Positions 16,585 to 26,604 of a stretch of DNA of 64,000 nt are shown here, piece after piece. How positions within the stretch are numbered: the first letter of the stretch is position 1; each line of letters opens with the position of its first letter. The DNA is taken from contig CAUDQR010000001.1 of assembly GCA_958451615.1 (NCBI GenBank), positions 124,001 to 188,000 of the forward strand. The letters are read 5' to 3'. The position numbers and the translations under genes are program-made. Under the pieces are notes generated by a model. It had not been told where the DNA came from, made no database searches, and saw only the letters and a list, made by a program, of their open reading frames with translations. Source of the DNA: an uncultured Collinsella sp. (lineage in GTDB: Bacteria > Actinomycetota > Coriobacteriia > Coriobacteriales > Coriobacteriaceae).

Positions 16585-17064
16585 CTACTTTTCATGAATC
16601 TGCTTGCCGCAAAGATGTTCAATCGAAATCTCGTAGAGTTGGACGCCCTTTATGTCTTTGGCGATCTCCTCCTCGACTTCTTCGGCAGAAGGGTAGTACT
16701 TAAGCGCGAGCTGACGGACTTTGTCCTCGATAAACGCGGGCGCTTCATCTACCAGGCGACAACGACCAAAGACAACGGTACTCATAACGTAGGGAGCCCA
16801 GTCGCCGTCCTTGTACCACTCGTTGCCGTAAACGGTAAAGCAGACTTTATCATCATGCTTGAGTGAATCGACCTTGTGGCCAGCCTTGGCGCCATGGAAA
16901 TAAATCTTGTCGTGCTCGGCGTCAAAGAAGTAGTTGACGGGAATGGCATAGGGGTAGCCATCATCGCCGTTGACGGCAAAGACGCCGCGCTTGCAGGTAG
17001 CGAGCAGTTCGCGCGCTTTCTCGTCGGTGATGGCGCGTTTCTTTCGACGTAAGGGCCTAAACAT
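16585..17064 (-). CDS. NimA-like pyridoxamine 5'-phosphate oxidase-fold flavoprotein
   Basis: 159 aa with the split-barrel FMN-binding fold. Recognisable parts are ITDEKARELLATCKRGVFAV, YPYAIPVNYFF, KIYFHGAKAGHKVDSLK and KVCFTVYGNEW, a series shared with the NimA/nitroimidazole-resistance branch of the PPOX family. Members bind FMN or heme and may reduce nitro-compounds or other substrates, but resistance cannot be claimed from sequence. A clear AAAGG precedes the ATG. It lies 41 bp downstream of the hybrid kinase on the same strand. Confidence 0.85.
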   Translation of the reverse strand: MFRPLRRKKRAITDEKARELLATCKRGVFAVNGDDGYPYAIPVNYFFDAEHDKIYFHGAKAGHKVDSLKHDDKVCFTVYGNEWYKDGDWAPYVMSTVVFGRCRLVDEAPAFIEDKVRQLALKYYPSAEEVEEEIAKDIKGVQLYEISIEHLCGKQIHEK

Positions 17065-17105
17065 CGTTGGCTTCCTTTCTACTGCGCATGGTGGTTGAGC
17101 ACAAA

Positions 17106-19910
17106 CTATAGCGAAACAGCCCCATTTTTCTTGATACAGGCGAGTATGTTTTTGAGCTTGCTAAAGTCGAGCGGTTTGGGCAGATGGGCGTTCATGCCGG
17201 CGTCGTGTGCCGCCTTGGCGTCTTCGGCAAAGGCGTTGGCGGTGAGCGCGATGATGGGGATGTCGGCCGCATCGGCCTTTTCGCTCAGGCGGATCGCCCG
17301 GGTTGCCTCGTAGCCGTCCATGCCCGGCATCATGATGTCCATCAGGATTGCATCGAAGCTGCCGGCGGGACGGCTAACGTATAGGTCGACTGTCTCGTTG
17401 CCGTCGGCGGCGCGAGTCACGACGATGCCTTCGCTTTCGAGCAGAGCTTGGGCAATCTCGGCATTGAGTTCGTTATCTTCTGCCAAAAGAACGTTCATGC
17501 CGGCAAGCGAGCAGCTGATCGCCTGCTCGTCCGCACCTTCTCTTGCCTGAGGGTTCTTGTCGATATCGAGCGGAATCCGGACGTCAAACGTACTCCCCAC
17601 GCCAACCTCACTCGAAATCTCAATCGTGCCGCCCATCATATCGATGAGCGATTTGACGATAGACATGCCAATGCCGGTTCCTTGGAACTTGCTGCGCGCA
17701 TCGTCGCCTTCCTGGGCAAACGGCTCGTAAATGTGTGCCAAAAACTCGGATGTCATACCAATGCCGGTGTCCGAGACGCTAAAGCAAAACACGGCGTGCT
17801 CGTCGTCGACCGGCTTGATGGTCGATGAGAACGTGACGGTGCCTCCGTGCTTGTTGTACTTGATGCTGTTGTCGAGCAGGTTGACAAGGATCTGCCGAAT
17901 ATGGGTGGGGCTGCCGATCATATATTGGTCGACAGCGTAGGGCTCGCTGGTGTCGAGCATGGTTATGCCGCGGTCCGATGCGCGGAGCTTGCACAGTACG
18001 AGCGCATTGTCGCACAGCTCTTTAAGGTTGAATGATTCGTGCTCGAGCGTCACTTTGCGCTCCTCGATCCTGCCCATCTCGAGGATGTCGTTAATCAGTG
18101 ACAGCAGGTGATTGGCGGCAACGCGCGCCTTGGCGCGGCTTTCGCGGGCGACCTGCATGTCGCCTTCTCTCAATTCCTCAATTTCGATAAGGCCCAGGAT
18201 GCCGTTGAGCGGCGTGCGGATGTCGTGGCTCATGCGCGTGAGGAAAGCGGTTTTGGCGGCGTTGGCGGCATCGGCTTTCTGCCGTTCCTCCTGTGCGCGG
18301 TAAAGCGACCAGACAAGGATGACGATGCCGGTGAGCAAAATGCAGATGACGACTGCCGCAATGACGATGCGGTTGCGGTAGAGAAGTCGGAACGCATCCG
18401 ATTCTTGCGCCGAGTACGATGTGGGGAAATAGCTGTTTGCAGAGAGCGATTCACCTGCATTGACGATGCCCTTATTGATGATTCCCAGCAGCTCGGGCTT
18501 GCCGCGCGAAATTAAACACGATAGTTGTGCCGTGTTGGTGAGTTCCTGTGTTTCGAAATCCTCGATGTCGTAGATGTCGCGGAGAGTTTCCAGGCGCGTG
18601 CTGGGGACAATGATGCAACGTGCCTTCCCCTCATCGAGGGCTTTGAGCACCTCGCCGTCATTCGAATACTCGGTTACCGTTGCGTTCGGAAAGAGACTTT
18701 CGAGCTCAAAACGGTTAACGATTGTGCTCTTTGTACAAGCGATGTTCTTAAGGTCGCTGTTCAGGTTTTTGCCATTGTGAATGGCGGTCAGCGAAACCGT
18801 TCCCATCGAGTTTGACTGGATGACCCCTGTCTGCTCGGCGAGCCAGTAGTCGCGAAACAACGGCAGGGCGACATCGATGGTTCCGTTGGAAAGGGCTTTG
18901 ATCATTTGCTTGTTGTTCGAGAGTGCGATTGTTTTGACCGTAATGTCAAACTTGTCGTGCAACGTCGTTGCAAGCGAGGCGAGCGACCCTTCCATCTCGC
19001 CGTCGTCATTTTGCGTACAGTAGGGAAGTTGGTTTTTAAGATAGCCGATCGCGATGGTATTGCCGTTTTCTTTGAGCCAGGTGGTCTCGGGGCCGGTGAG
19101 CGATGACGAGCCACTGTTTTGGGTCGAGTAACTCGATTTGACTTCCTCGTTATAGCGCGGGTTATCGCGGGCGATGGTCGTCATGGCGGCGTTGATGTCG
19201 TTCATCAGATCAGGGCGGCTTTTGGGAACGGCAAAAAAGTAGTCGCTCGAGCCTACGTAGAACATGGGTGACGCATCGGGCGACGAAATGGTGTCGTTCA
19301 TGATGACGGCGTCGACCTCGCCGTCTGCAAGCGCCTCAAAGAGGGCACTGCCGGTGTCGATTTCTTTATAGGTGCAGGTAACGCCTTCGTCGGCGAGCCA
19401 CTGCTGGCCGACGATAGTTTGCATAACGCCAGAGTTGCAGCCGATGGTGAGGCCTTGGAGCGCCTGGGGGTCACCCTTGGCCAGGTCGTCGCGGTCGGGC
19501 CTGGCGTAGATGTAGTAGCGCTCGGTGCCCTCGGGGTTCGAGGAAAAGAGCAGCTTCTGCTCGCGTTCTGCCGAATACGAGATGTTGGGCATGAGGTCGA
19601 TTTCGCCTGCCTCGAGCATGTCCATAAGCTCGGAGAAGGTGCCGCTAACGTATTCGTATTGCCAGCCCTTTGTGTAATACGAGAGGGTCTGGAGGTACTC
19701 GTAGCCCCATCCCGAGAGGCGCTCGCCCGGCGTGCCTTCCTGGAAGCCTTTGTTGTTGACGAGCCAGCCAACGCGGACCGTCTTGACCTGCTGGTCGGAG
19801 TCGGCGGCAAAGGCTGGGGTGGGCATGACGGCGCTCAGTAGTGTGAGCGCAGCAAGCGCGACGGCCAGGGTGCGATATAGAGCCAAGCGAAGGACGGCGG
19901 AAGGTTTCAC
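17106..19910 (-). CDS. BvgS-like hybrid sensor kinase with two periplasmic-binding-type sensor domains
   Basis: About 934 aa from GTG 19910, chosen because AGGA lies six bases upstream; an ATG 11 codons further out lacks a site. A signal peptide ending near AFA-AD is followed by two SBP_bac_3 domains (the first with VRVGWLVNNKGFQ, the second with TIAIGYLKNQLPY). A membrane helix (IAAVVICILLTGIVILVW) leads to HisKA (MSHDIRTPLNG), an HATPase domain (FQGTGIGMSIV) and a receiver domain with the phospho-aspartate in AILMDIMMPGMDG. It should sense amino-acid-like ligands outside the membrane. No partner regulator with DNA-binding domain lies nearby; the receiver has no output domain. Confidence 0.92.
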   Translation of the reverse strand: MKPSAVLRLALYRTLAVALAALTLLSAVMPTPAFAADSDQQVKTVRVGWLVNNKGFQEGTPGERLSGWGYEYLQTLSYYTKGWQYEYVSGTFSELMDMLEAGEIDLMPNISYSAEREQKLLFSSNPEGTERYYIYARPDRDDLAKGDPQALQGLTIGCNSGVMQTIVGQQWLADEGVTCTYKEIDTGSALFEALADGEVDAVIMNDTISSPDASPMFYVGSSDYFFAVPKSRPDLMNDINAAMTTIARDNPRYNEEVKSSYSTQNSGSSSLTGPETTWLKENGNTIAIGYLKNQLPYCTQNDDGEMEGSLASLATTLHDKFDITVKTIALSNNKQMIKALSNGTIDVALPLFRDYWLAEQTGVIQSNSMGTVSLTAIHNGKNLNSDLKNIACTKSTIVNRFELESLFPNATVTEYSNDGEVLKALDEGKARCIIVPSTRLETLRDIYDIEDFETQELTNTAQLSCLISRGKPELLGIINKGIVNAGESLSANSYFPTSYSAQESDAFRLLYRNRIVIAAVVICILLTGIVILVWSLYRAQEERQKADAANAAKTAFLTRMSHDIRTPLNGILGLIEIEELREGDMQVARESRAKARVAANHLLSLINDILEMGRIEERKVTLEHESFNLKELCDNALVLCKLRASDRGITMLDTSEPYAVDQYMIGSPTHIRQILVNLLDNSIKYNKHGGTVTFSSTIKPVDDEHAVFCFSVSDTGIGMTSEFLAHIYEPFAQEGDDARSKFQGTGIGMSIVKSLIDMMGGTIEISSEVGVGSTFDVRIPLDIDKNPQAREGADEQAISCSLAGMNVLLAEDNELNAEIAQALLESEGIVVTRAADGNETVDLYVSRPAGSFDAILMDIMMPGMDGYEATRAIRLSEKADAADIPIIALTANAFAEDAKAAHDAGMNAHLPKPLDFSKLKNILACIKKNGAVSL

Positions 19911-19996
19911 ATGAAATCCTATCGAGTTGAGACAGTTTCGCATAAGGATACCAGCTCAGCCTGCCCATTCAGCCGCCGCACCGCTAAACGGTTAGG

Positions 19997-20052
19997 TAGT
20001 CATTGGGGACGTTCTTAACTGACTAGTCGTTTAAGAACGTCCCCAATGACTA
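19997..20052. repeat. Palindromic repeat family B, copy 2
   Basis: Perfect arms 19997-20018 and 20031-20052 (TAGTCATTGGGGACGTTCTT and its mirror) with a linker containing GACTAGTCG. The copy lies between divergent genes for the hybrid kinase and the potassium channel. Confidence 0.92.
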
Positions 20053-20076
20053 GTTCCGTTTGCGGGGGAGGCGTGG

Positions 20077-20082
20077 GACAAT
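20077..20082 (+). promoter_or_regulatory. -10 element upstream of the potassium channel gene
   Basis: GACAAT lies 41 bases before ATG 20124. No strong -35 was recognised. Confidence 0.4.
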
Positions 20083-20123
20083 ACCGAGCGAATGTGATTG
20101 GGCGTCTGGGAAAAGGGGTCGCG

Positions 20124-20549
20124 ATGAACAAGTTGAGGACGCTTGCCGACGTGTTGCGCCAGGCTGGCTTTGCGCGCATCACGGGCCTGTTTCTCGTCTT
20201 CTATCTGCTGTGCTCGACGGCCGTCTGGCTGTCCGAGCCCACGACCCTTACGTTTGGCGACGGCCTCTGGTTTAGCTTTGAGACCGTATCGACGATCGGC
20301 TTCGGTGATATCCCGGCCGAGACGCCGGTTGCCCGCGCTATCACCGTCGTTTTGAGCGTCATCAGCATCTTCTACATCGCCATGCTCACGGGCGTGGCGG
20401 TGAACTACTGCAACACGCTCATCAAGATGCGCCAAAAGGACACCATGGCGCGCTTTATGGATGATCTGGAGCATTTGGAAGAGCTCGATCGTGACGAGCT
20501 TGCCGACCTATCGCGCCGTGTGCGCGAATATCGCCGACGCCAACGCTAG
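20124..20549 (+). CDS. Two-helix potassium channel protein
   Basis: 141 aa from ATG 20124, preceded by AAAAGGGG; the open frame upstream has no ribosome site and crosses a palindrome. The protein has two membrane helices (about 17-36 and 72-95) flanking a pore loop with selectivity filter TIGFGD in SFETVSTIGFGDIP. That is the minimal ion-channel module (Ion_trans_2). The C-terminal 40 residues are charged and helical, with no RCK nucleotide-binding domain. It should form a tetrameric K+ channel in the cell membrane. The LOG-family gene follows 36 bp downstream on the same strand. Confidence 0.9.
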   Translation: MNKLRTLADVLRQAGFARITGLFLVFYLLCSTAVWLSEPTTLTFGDGLWFSFETVSTIGFGDIPAETPVARAITVVLSVISIFYIAMLTGVAVNYCNTLIKMRQKDTMARFMDDLEHLEELDRDELADLSRRVREYRRRQR

Positions 20550-20585
20550 AACGGGCGCCGCGCGTCACGACGAGGGGGACTGAAT

Positions 20586-21119
20586 ATGAATATCACGGTA
20601 TACCTGGGTGCCAGCGTCGGCAATGACCCGGCGTTTCTGCCCGCGGTGCAGGAGCTGGGCGACTGGATTGGCGCTAACGGACACGCGTTGGTATACGGCG
20701 GGTCCAAGTCGGGTCTGATGGGTGCGCTCGCCGATAGCGTACTCGAGGCAGGTGGACACGTGACGGGTGTTGAACCGAGCTTTTTTATCGAGGCCGAGTT
20801 TCAACATGACGGTATCGACGACCTCATCGTGACGAGTGACATGGCCGAACGCAAGGCCAAGATGATTGAGCTCGGTGACGCGTTCATCGCCTTTCCCGGT
20901 GGGACGGGTACGCTCGAGGAGATTGCCGAGGTCATGTCCGCCGTGTCGTTGGGGCATCTCGATGCGCCGTGCATTCTGTACAACCTTGGGGGCTACTACA
21001 ACGATCTTAAGGCGTTGCTCGAGCACATGATTGATAAAGGGCTTTCGAGCCCGAGGCGCCAGCACGGCATCTACTTTGCCGACGATTTGCGCGAGATTGC
21101 CTCGATTATCAACGGATAA
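20586..21119 (+). CDS. LOG-family nucleotide hydrolase (TIGR00730-like)
   Basis: 177 aa with a Rossmann-like fold. YLGASVGNDP near the start and the signature PGGTGTLEE at about residue 103 identify the LOG/'lysine decarboxylase-like' family. Characterised members are cytokinin riboside 5'-monophosphate phosphoribohydrolases that release the base from a nucleoside monophosphate; bacterial homologues probably have nucleotide-hygiene roles. The lysine-decarboxylase name sometimes used is historical. The gene is 36 bp after the potassium-channel gene and probably shares its transcript. Confidence 0.9.
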   Translation: MNITVYLGASVGNDPAFLPAVQELGDWIGANGHALVYGGSKSGLMGALADSVLEAGGHVTGVEPSFFIEAEFQHDGIDDLIVTSDMAERKAKMIELGDAFIAFPGGTGTLEEIAEVMSAVSLGHLDAPCILYNLGGYYNDLKALLEHMIDKGLSSPRRQHGIYFADDLREIASIING

Positions 21120-21199
21120 GTCTTGAGCCTGCCCCACTATGACTCCCAATGGTGCCGTTTGCGGCGCAGACGGTTGGCTCGTTCGGGTAACGCTCGCTC

Positions 21200-21205
21200 T
21201 ACAAT
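21200..21205 (+). promoter_or_regulatory. -10 element upstream of the ClC gene
   Basis: TACAAT lies 39 bases before ATG 21245. Confidence 0.5.
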
Positions 21206-21244
21206 AAAACGTATCTTTGCCGAATTTGACCACGGGAGGTCCCG

Positions 21245-22543
21245 ATGGATAGTCTTGCAAAACCCAAAAACCGTGCGCTGTTTTTAGTTAGCGTTGCCGT
21301 GACCGGTGCGTTCGCAGGCGCCGCGGTCTGGCTGTTCTTTTTTGCGATGGAGCACGGTGTCGACTATCTATGGACCGAGATTCCGCACGCGCTGGGCGTC
21401 GCTTCGCCTGAGCTCGCGAGCGGCCCGTTCGGTTTTCTGCCGTACCCGTTTTTTGTCTGCTTGCTGGGCGGCCTGCTGATCGGTCTGTACGAAAAGATTA
21501 CGGGCACCAAGACCGATGACCTCAACCAGGTGATGGCCAAGGTTAAACAAGACGGTCGCTACCCGTACGACAACCTCGGCAAGCTTTCGCTTGCGGCATT
21601 GCTGCCGCTGCTGTTTGGCGGAAGTATTGGACCGGAGGCCGGCCTGACCGGAGTTATCGCGGGTCTGTGCAGCTGGGTCGGCGACCGCATGCGTCGCTTT
21701 GGCGCCGAGTTTAGGGAGCTCACGCTGCTGGGCACCCAGGCTGCCCTGACGGCGCTCTTTACCGCGCCCGTGTTTGGCTTTGTGGCGCCGCTCGCCGGTA
21801 GCGCCGACGGCCAGGGCGCTGGCGAGGACTCCGCGTCCGATGAGATCACCATCAAGCTGCCCAAGGCGCAAAAGACCGTGGTCTACGGCATCGCGATTGC
21901 CGGCGGTCTGGGCACCTATCTGCTGCTCGGCCAGCTTATGGGCGGCGGCATGGGCATGCCCAGGTTCGAGGCCGCCCAGGTGGGTAACCTGGAACTTGTC
22001 TGGCTCATTCCGCTGGCGTTGGTCGGCACCGTATGCGGTTGGCTGTACTTTGTCTCTGAGCATGCAAGCGAGGCACTGTCCCATGCAATAGGGGAGCGCC
22101 CGGTCGTCAAGGCCATGCTGGCCGGCCTGGCGCTCGCCATCTGTGGCACGGTCCTGCCCTACACCATGTTTGCCGGCGAGACCCAGGCCGATGTGCTCAT
22201 GGAAACCTATCTGACCATTCCCGCTGGCGTGCTTATCGCGACCGGTCTTGTTAAGGCCATGCTGACGCCCGCCCTCATCAACCTTGGTTGGCGCGGCGGC
22301 CACTTCTTCCCGGTTATCTTCTCGGGTGTGAGCCTGGGCTATGGCCTTGCCATCCTCACCGGCGCAGATCCGGTCTTTTGCGTCGCCGTCTGCACCGCCT
22401 CGACGATGGGCGCCGTCATGCGTCAGCCCGTCATGGTCGTGGGCCTGCTGCTCATGTGCTTCCCGCTCAAGGGCATCGTCTGCATGATCATCGCCGCTGT
22501 TATCGCCGCCGGCATTCCGCTTCCCAAGCCGCTGCGCAAGTAG
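21245..22543 (+). CDS. ClC-family chloride channel or transporter
   Basis: 432 aa of mostly hydrophobic helices. The family's anion-pathway motif appears as GGSIGPEAGLTG, with the gating glutamate in GPEAG, and a second conserved region lies near RGGHFFPVIFSGVSLG. Bacterial members exchange chloride for protons or conduct chloride or fluoride; which applies here is not clear from motifs alone. The length matches other single-domain bacterial ClC proteins without CBS domains. GGGAGG precedes the ATG by five bases. Confidence 0.9.
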   Translation: MDSLAKPKNRALFLVSVAVTGAFAGAAVWLFFFAMEHGVDYLWTEIPHALGVASPELASGPFGFLPYPFFVCLLGGLLIGLYEKITGTKTDDLNQVMAKVKQDGRYPYDNLGKLSLAALLPLLFGGSIGPEAGLTGVIAGLCSWVGDRMRRFGAEFRELTLLGTQAALTALFTAPVFGFVAPLAGSADGQGAGEDSASDEITIKLPKAQKTVVYGIAIAGGLGTYLLLGQLMGGGMGMPRFEAAQVGNLELVWLIPLALVGTVCGWLYFVSEHASEALSHAIGERPVVKAMLAGLALAICGTVLPYTMFAGETQADVLMETYLTIPAGVLIATGLVKAMLTPALINLGWRGGHFFPVIFSGVSLGYGLAILTGADPVFCVAVCTASTMGAVMRQPVMVVGLLLMCFPLKGIVCMIIAAVIAAGIPLPKPLRK

Positions 22544-22638
22544 TACGGTGGCGCACGCCGGGGACATGCCGTTTGCCATGGATTTGCGGATGGGCGATTG
22601 CGACCGATTGCGGCCCGCGTGGGTCGAGATTTGCTTGC

Positions 22639-23337
22639 CTACAGGTCGCGTGCCCGATAGACCTTGGTGCTGACGGTGCAGCTGATTGCACATAGCGTGA
22701 GGGCCAGTACGGCAATTCCTGCGCACAGGCAGCCGAGGACGGCGGGATCGGGATTCGCCCCAGCAATCGACATGAGCCAGTTGCTGATGGGGTTGGAGGA
22801 GCTCAGCGTGGCCATGGCAAGGCATCCGAGCAGGGCAAACAGGCCGACGGAAAGGCGCAGCGCCTCCATGTGTCCAAATCGAAAGAACAGCGGCTGTGCC
22901 AGAAACACCATCATGAGGGAGATGAGCATCGATGCGGCGGAGGCTATTGTGGTCTCAAAGACGATCTGTCCCGTCGAGGGCATGCCCGTGTGATCGAAGA
23001 ACGGAAGAGTGATGGTGCTCAAAAGCACGGTCGCGCACGCCATGATGGCCGAGAAGGCAACAATGCAGAGGTAACGTGCGCAGATGATGTCTTTGCGCGA
23101 GAGGGGCAGCGTTGCCCGATAGCGCTCCCATCCGTTTTGATTGTCGTAGCCGGCCAGCGAGCTCATGACCACGATGGGCGACATGGCACTGACCGCGCAG
23201 GCGCCGGCGCTCATACTGGCATCGCCATCCGATGCGTTGGCGAGGGTTAGTACGACGAAGATGAACAGGCCGACGCCCGCGATGCTCGGGACAAGCGTGC
23301 GGACGATGGCGAGCTCAGACATAAAGGCGCGTTTCAT
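22639..23337 (-). CDS. ABC-2 type transporter permease
   Basis: 232 aa with about six hydrophobic helices and the ABC-2 membrane layout, including a cytoplasmic loop DNQNGWERYRATLPLSRKDIICARY typical of small export permeases. Its ATG overlaps the stop of the ATPase gene by 4 bp, so both are translated from one mRNA. With the ATPase and GntR regulator it forms a YtrA-type operon, a class often induced by cell-wall-active or other antibiotics. Substrate unknown. Confidence 0.85.
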   Translation of the reverse strand: MKRAFMSELAIVRTLVPSIAGVGLFIFVVLTLANASDGDASMSAGACAVSAMSPIVVMSSLAGYDNQNGWERYRATLPLSRKDIICARYLCIVAFSAIMACATVLLSTITLPFFDHTGMPSTGQIVFETTIASAASMLISLMMVFLAQPLFFRFGHMEALRLSVGLFALLGCLAMATLSSSNPISNWLMSIAGANPDPAVLGCLCAGIAVLALTLCAISCTVSTKVYRARDL

Positions 23338-24215
23338 TTCGAAGCCCCTTTCAGTATGAGGCGAAGATAGTCATCAATGGTTGCCCGGTCGCAGGGAATC
23401 TCGGGGAAGGCCTCGAGCGCCTCGCGACGGTTGGGTACGAGCACGTCCACGCTATAGGCGTGGTGGGCGGCACGGGCACCTTCGACGCAAGCCATAAGCT
23501 CTGCGGCCTGTGCTTGGGTGCAGTGGGCGATGCCGGCTCGGTCGGTAATGTCCTCGCGCGGCAGGTCAAACACAATCGAGCCGTTATCGATGCAGATGAC
23601 GCGGTCGGCAGTGCGATCGAGGTCGGATGTAATGTGGCTCGAGAGCAGCACGCTGTGCTGGCCGTCGGCGACAAAGGCAAGCAACTCGTCGAGCAGTTCC
23701 TCGCGCGCCATGGGATCGAGGCCCGCGGTGGCTTCGTCCAAAACGAGCAGCTTGGCATTGTGGCTGAGCGCACAGGCGAGCTGCAGCTTCATGCCCATGC
23801 CGCGGGAGAGGTCCTTGACCTTCGTCTTGGGATCGAGGCCAAATCGGTCGATGAATCCGGCGAACGTTTCGCAGCTCCACGTGGGGTATGCCGGGCCTAC
23901 GAGCTTCTCGACCTGGCCCACCTTGAGCGTGGAGGGGAAGGGACACGTGTCCAGGACAAGCCCGATGCGGGAGCGCAGGTGGCGCTGCGTCTCGTCGGGC
24001 GCGTTGGCGTCGCAGCGCTGTCCAAGCAGATGCACCTCGCCGGCATCGGGCTTTATAAGCCCAAGCGCGGCGCGAATGGTCGTCGTCTTGCCGGCGCCAT
24101 TTGCGCCCACAAAGCCAACGATCTGGCCGGGCTCCACGGCAAGCGTGACGTCGCGCAGTGAAAAGCGGTCGCTCACGCGGCGCGATACACCTTTGAGTTC
24201 TAGCAACTTTTGCAT
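23334..24215 (-). CDS. ABC transporter ATP-binding protein
   Basis: 293 aa from the ATG at 24215, preceded by AAAGG; a much longer open frame upstream overlaps the regulator gene and lacks a site. It contains Walker A GANGAGKTTTIRA, a signature region LSRGMGMKLQLACALSHN, and Walker B LLVLDEATAGLDP. The signature reads LSRGM rather than LSGGQ, as in several ABC-2 exporter ATPases. It energises the permease encoded next. It follows the GntR-type gene by 23 bp. Confidence 0.92.
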   Translation of the reverse strand: MQKLLELKGVSRRVSDRFSLRDVTLAVEPGQIVGFVGANGAGKTTTIRAALGLIKPDAGEVHLLGQRCDANAPDETQRHLRSRIGLVLDTCPFPSTLKVGQVEKLVGPAYPTWSCETFAGFIDRFGLDPKTKVKDLSRGMGMKLQLACALSHNAKLLVLDEATAGLDPMAREELLDELLAFVADGQHSVLLSSHITSDLDRTADRVICIDNGSIVFDLPREDITDRAGIAHCTQAQAAELMACVEGARAAHHAYSVDVLVPNRREALEAFPEIPCDRATIDDYLRLILKGASK

Positions 24216-24238
24216 GGTATAGCCTTTCTTGCAGATGG

Positions 24239-24619
24239 CTACTGCATGGTTTCGGGGGCTACGAGGTCGAGCATCTCGTGCAGCTTGTCGCGCGTGACGC
24301 CCAAGGCTTCGGCTTGGCTCGCCGCTTTCGCAAGCAGCTCTTCGATATGGCAGAGCTGATTTTCGCGCAAGAGTTCTTGGTTGCCCTCGGCGACAAAACA
24401 GCCCTTGCCCTGCACGGTGCAGATAAAGCCGAGTTGCTCCAGGTCGGCGTAGGCGCGCTTGGTGGTGATGACACTCACGCCAAGATCGCTCGCGAGTGCA
24501 CGGATGCTGGGGAGTTTGGCTCCCGAAGCGAGCGCGCCCGAAAGGATCTGAGCTTTGACTTGCGAGGCTATTTGCTCGTAGATGGGCTTGTCGCTCGAAT
24601 TGGATAGGATGATGTCCAC
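24239..24619 (-). CDS. GntR-family repressor, YtrA subfamily
   Basis: 126 aa starting at GTG 24619, which has AAGGAG five bases upstream. The N-terminal winged helix has PIYEQIASQVKAQILSG and LPSIRALASDLGVSVITTKRAY, standard GntR features. The short C-terminal helical region (about 50 residues) fits the YtrA branch, which controls its own ABC-transporter operon. A 9-bp inverted repeat lies 28 bp upstream of the start and overlaps the promoter region, as expected for autoregulation. Confidence 0.93.
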   Translation of the reverse strand: MDIILSNSSDKPIYEQIASQVKAQILSGALASGAKLPSIRALASDLGVSVITTKRAYADLEQLGFICTVQGKGCFVAEGNQELLRENQLCHIEELLAKAASQAEALGVTRDKLHEMLDLVAPETMQ

Positions 24620-24646
24620 AGCGGCTCCTTAGCTGTTGGGCTACAC

Positions 24647-24680
24647 GTGTATATAACCGGTAAGCACAGTATATATACAC
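24647..24680 (-). promoter_or_regulatory. Probable GntR/YtrA operator and promoter
   Basis: GTGTATATA (24647-24655) and TATATACAC (24672-24680) form a perfect inverted repeat with a 16-base spacer, upstream of the GntR gene. On the minus strand, TTGCGT and TATACT with an 18-base spacing could be the promoter, and the right half-site overlaps the -10. Function is inferred from position and symmetry. Confidence 0.65.
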
Positions 24681-24781
24681 TATGTACAGTTACGCAAGAG
24701 ACAAATTCGGATTGGGCCGGCTACCCAGGCCCCAACTGATGAATTTGTCCTGATAGGCGCCCTAGAGCGGGATTTCGCGGC

Positions 24782-24787
24782 TACAAT
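24782..24787 (+). promoter_or_regulatory. -10 element upstream of prfC
   Basis: TACAAT lies 47 bases before ATG 24835. Confidence 0.5.
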
Positions 24788-24834
24788 AGTGCGGTTACAT
24801 CGACGTAATGCACTCAATGCAAGAAAGGATCCGC

Positions 24835-26448
<1,614 letters not shown>

Positions 26449-26454
26449 CGCATC

Positions 26455-26484
26455 GGCGCGGTGGCCCTGCGGGGCTGCCGCGCC
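26455..26484 (+). terminator. Hairpin after prfC
   Basis: A 13-bp GC-rich stem (26455-26467 with 26472-26484, two wobble pairs) closes on TGCG. Only a weak T-rich stretch (ATTTACTT) follows, so efficiency is uncertain. Confidence 0.6.
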
Positions 26485-26604
26485 ATTTACTTGCCTGATG
26501 CCGTGTGAGCGGCTATCATACCCACCGTCGTCTCAAGACCGGGGCGTCCGAGCAGTTCGGGTCCGATATCCTGCTCGTTAAACCTAAAACCAAAGGAGTA
26601 CATA

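Noticed and set aside
20586..21119. Lysine decarboxylase
   Set aside because: The PGGTGTLEE signature marks the LOG hydrolase family; the decarboxylase label is an old misannotation.
26485..26604. preQ1 riboswitch before the VUT transporter
   Set aside because: The leader ends AACCTAAAACCAAAGGAG, superficially similar to a preQ1 tail, but the required stem-loop and conserved bases of known preQ1 classes were not found.
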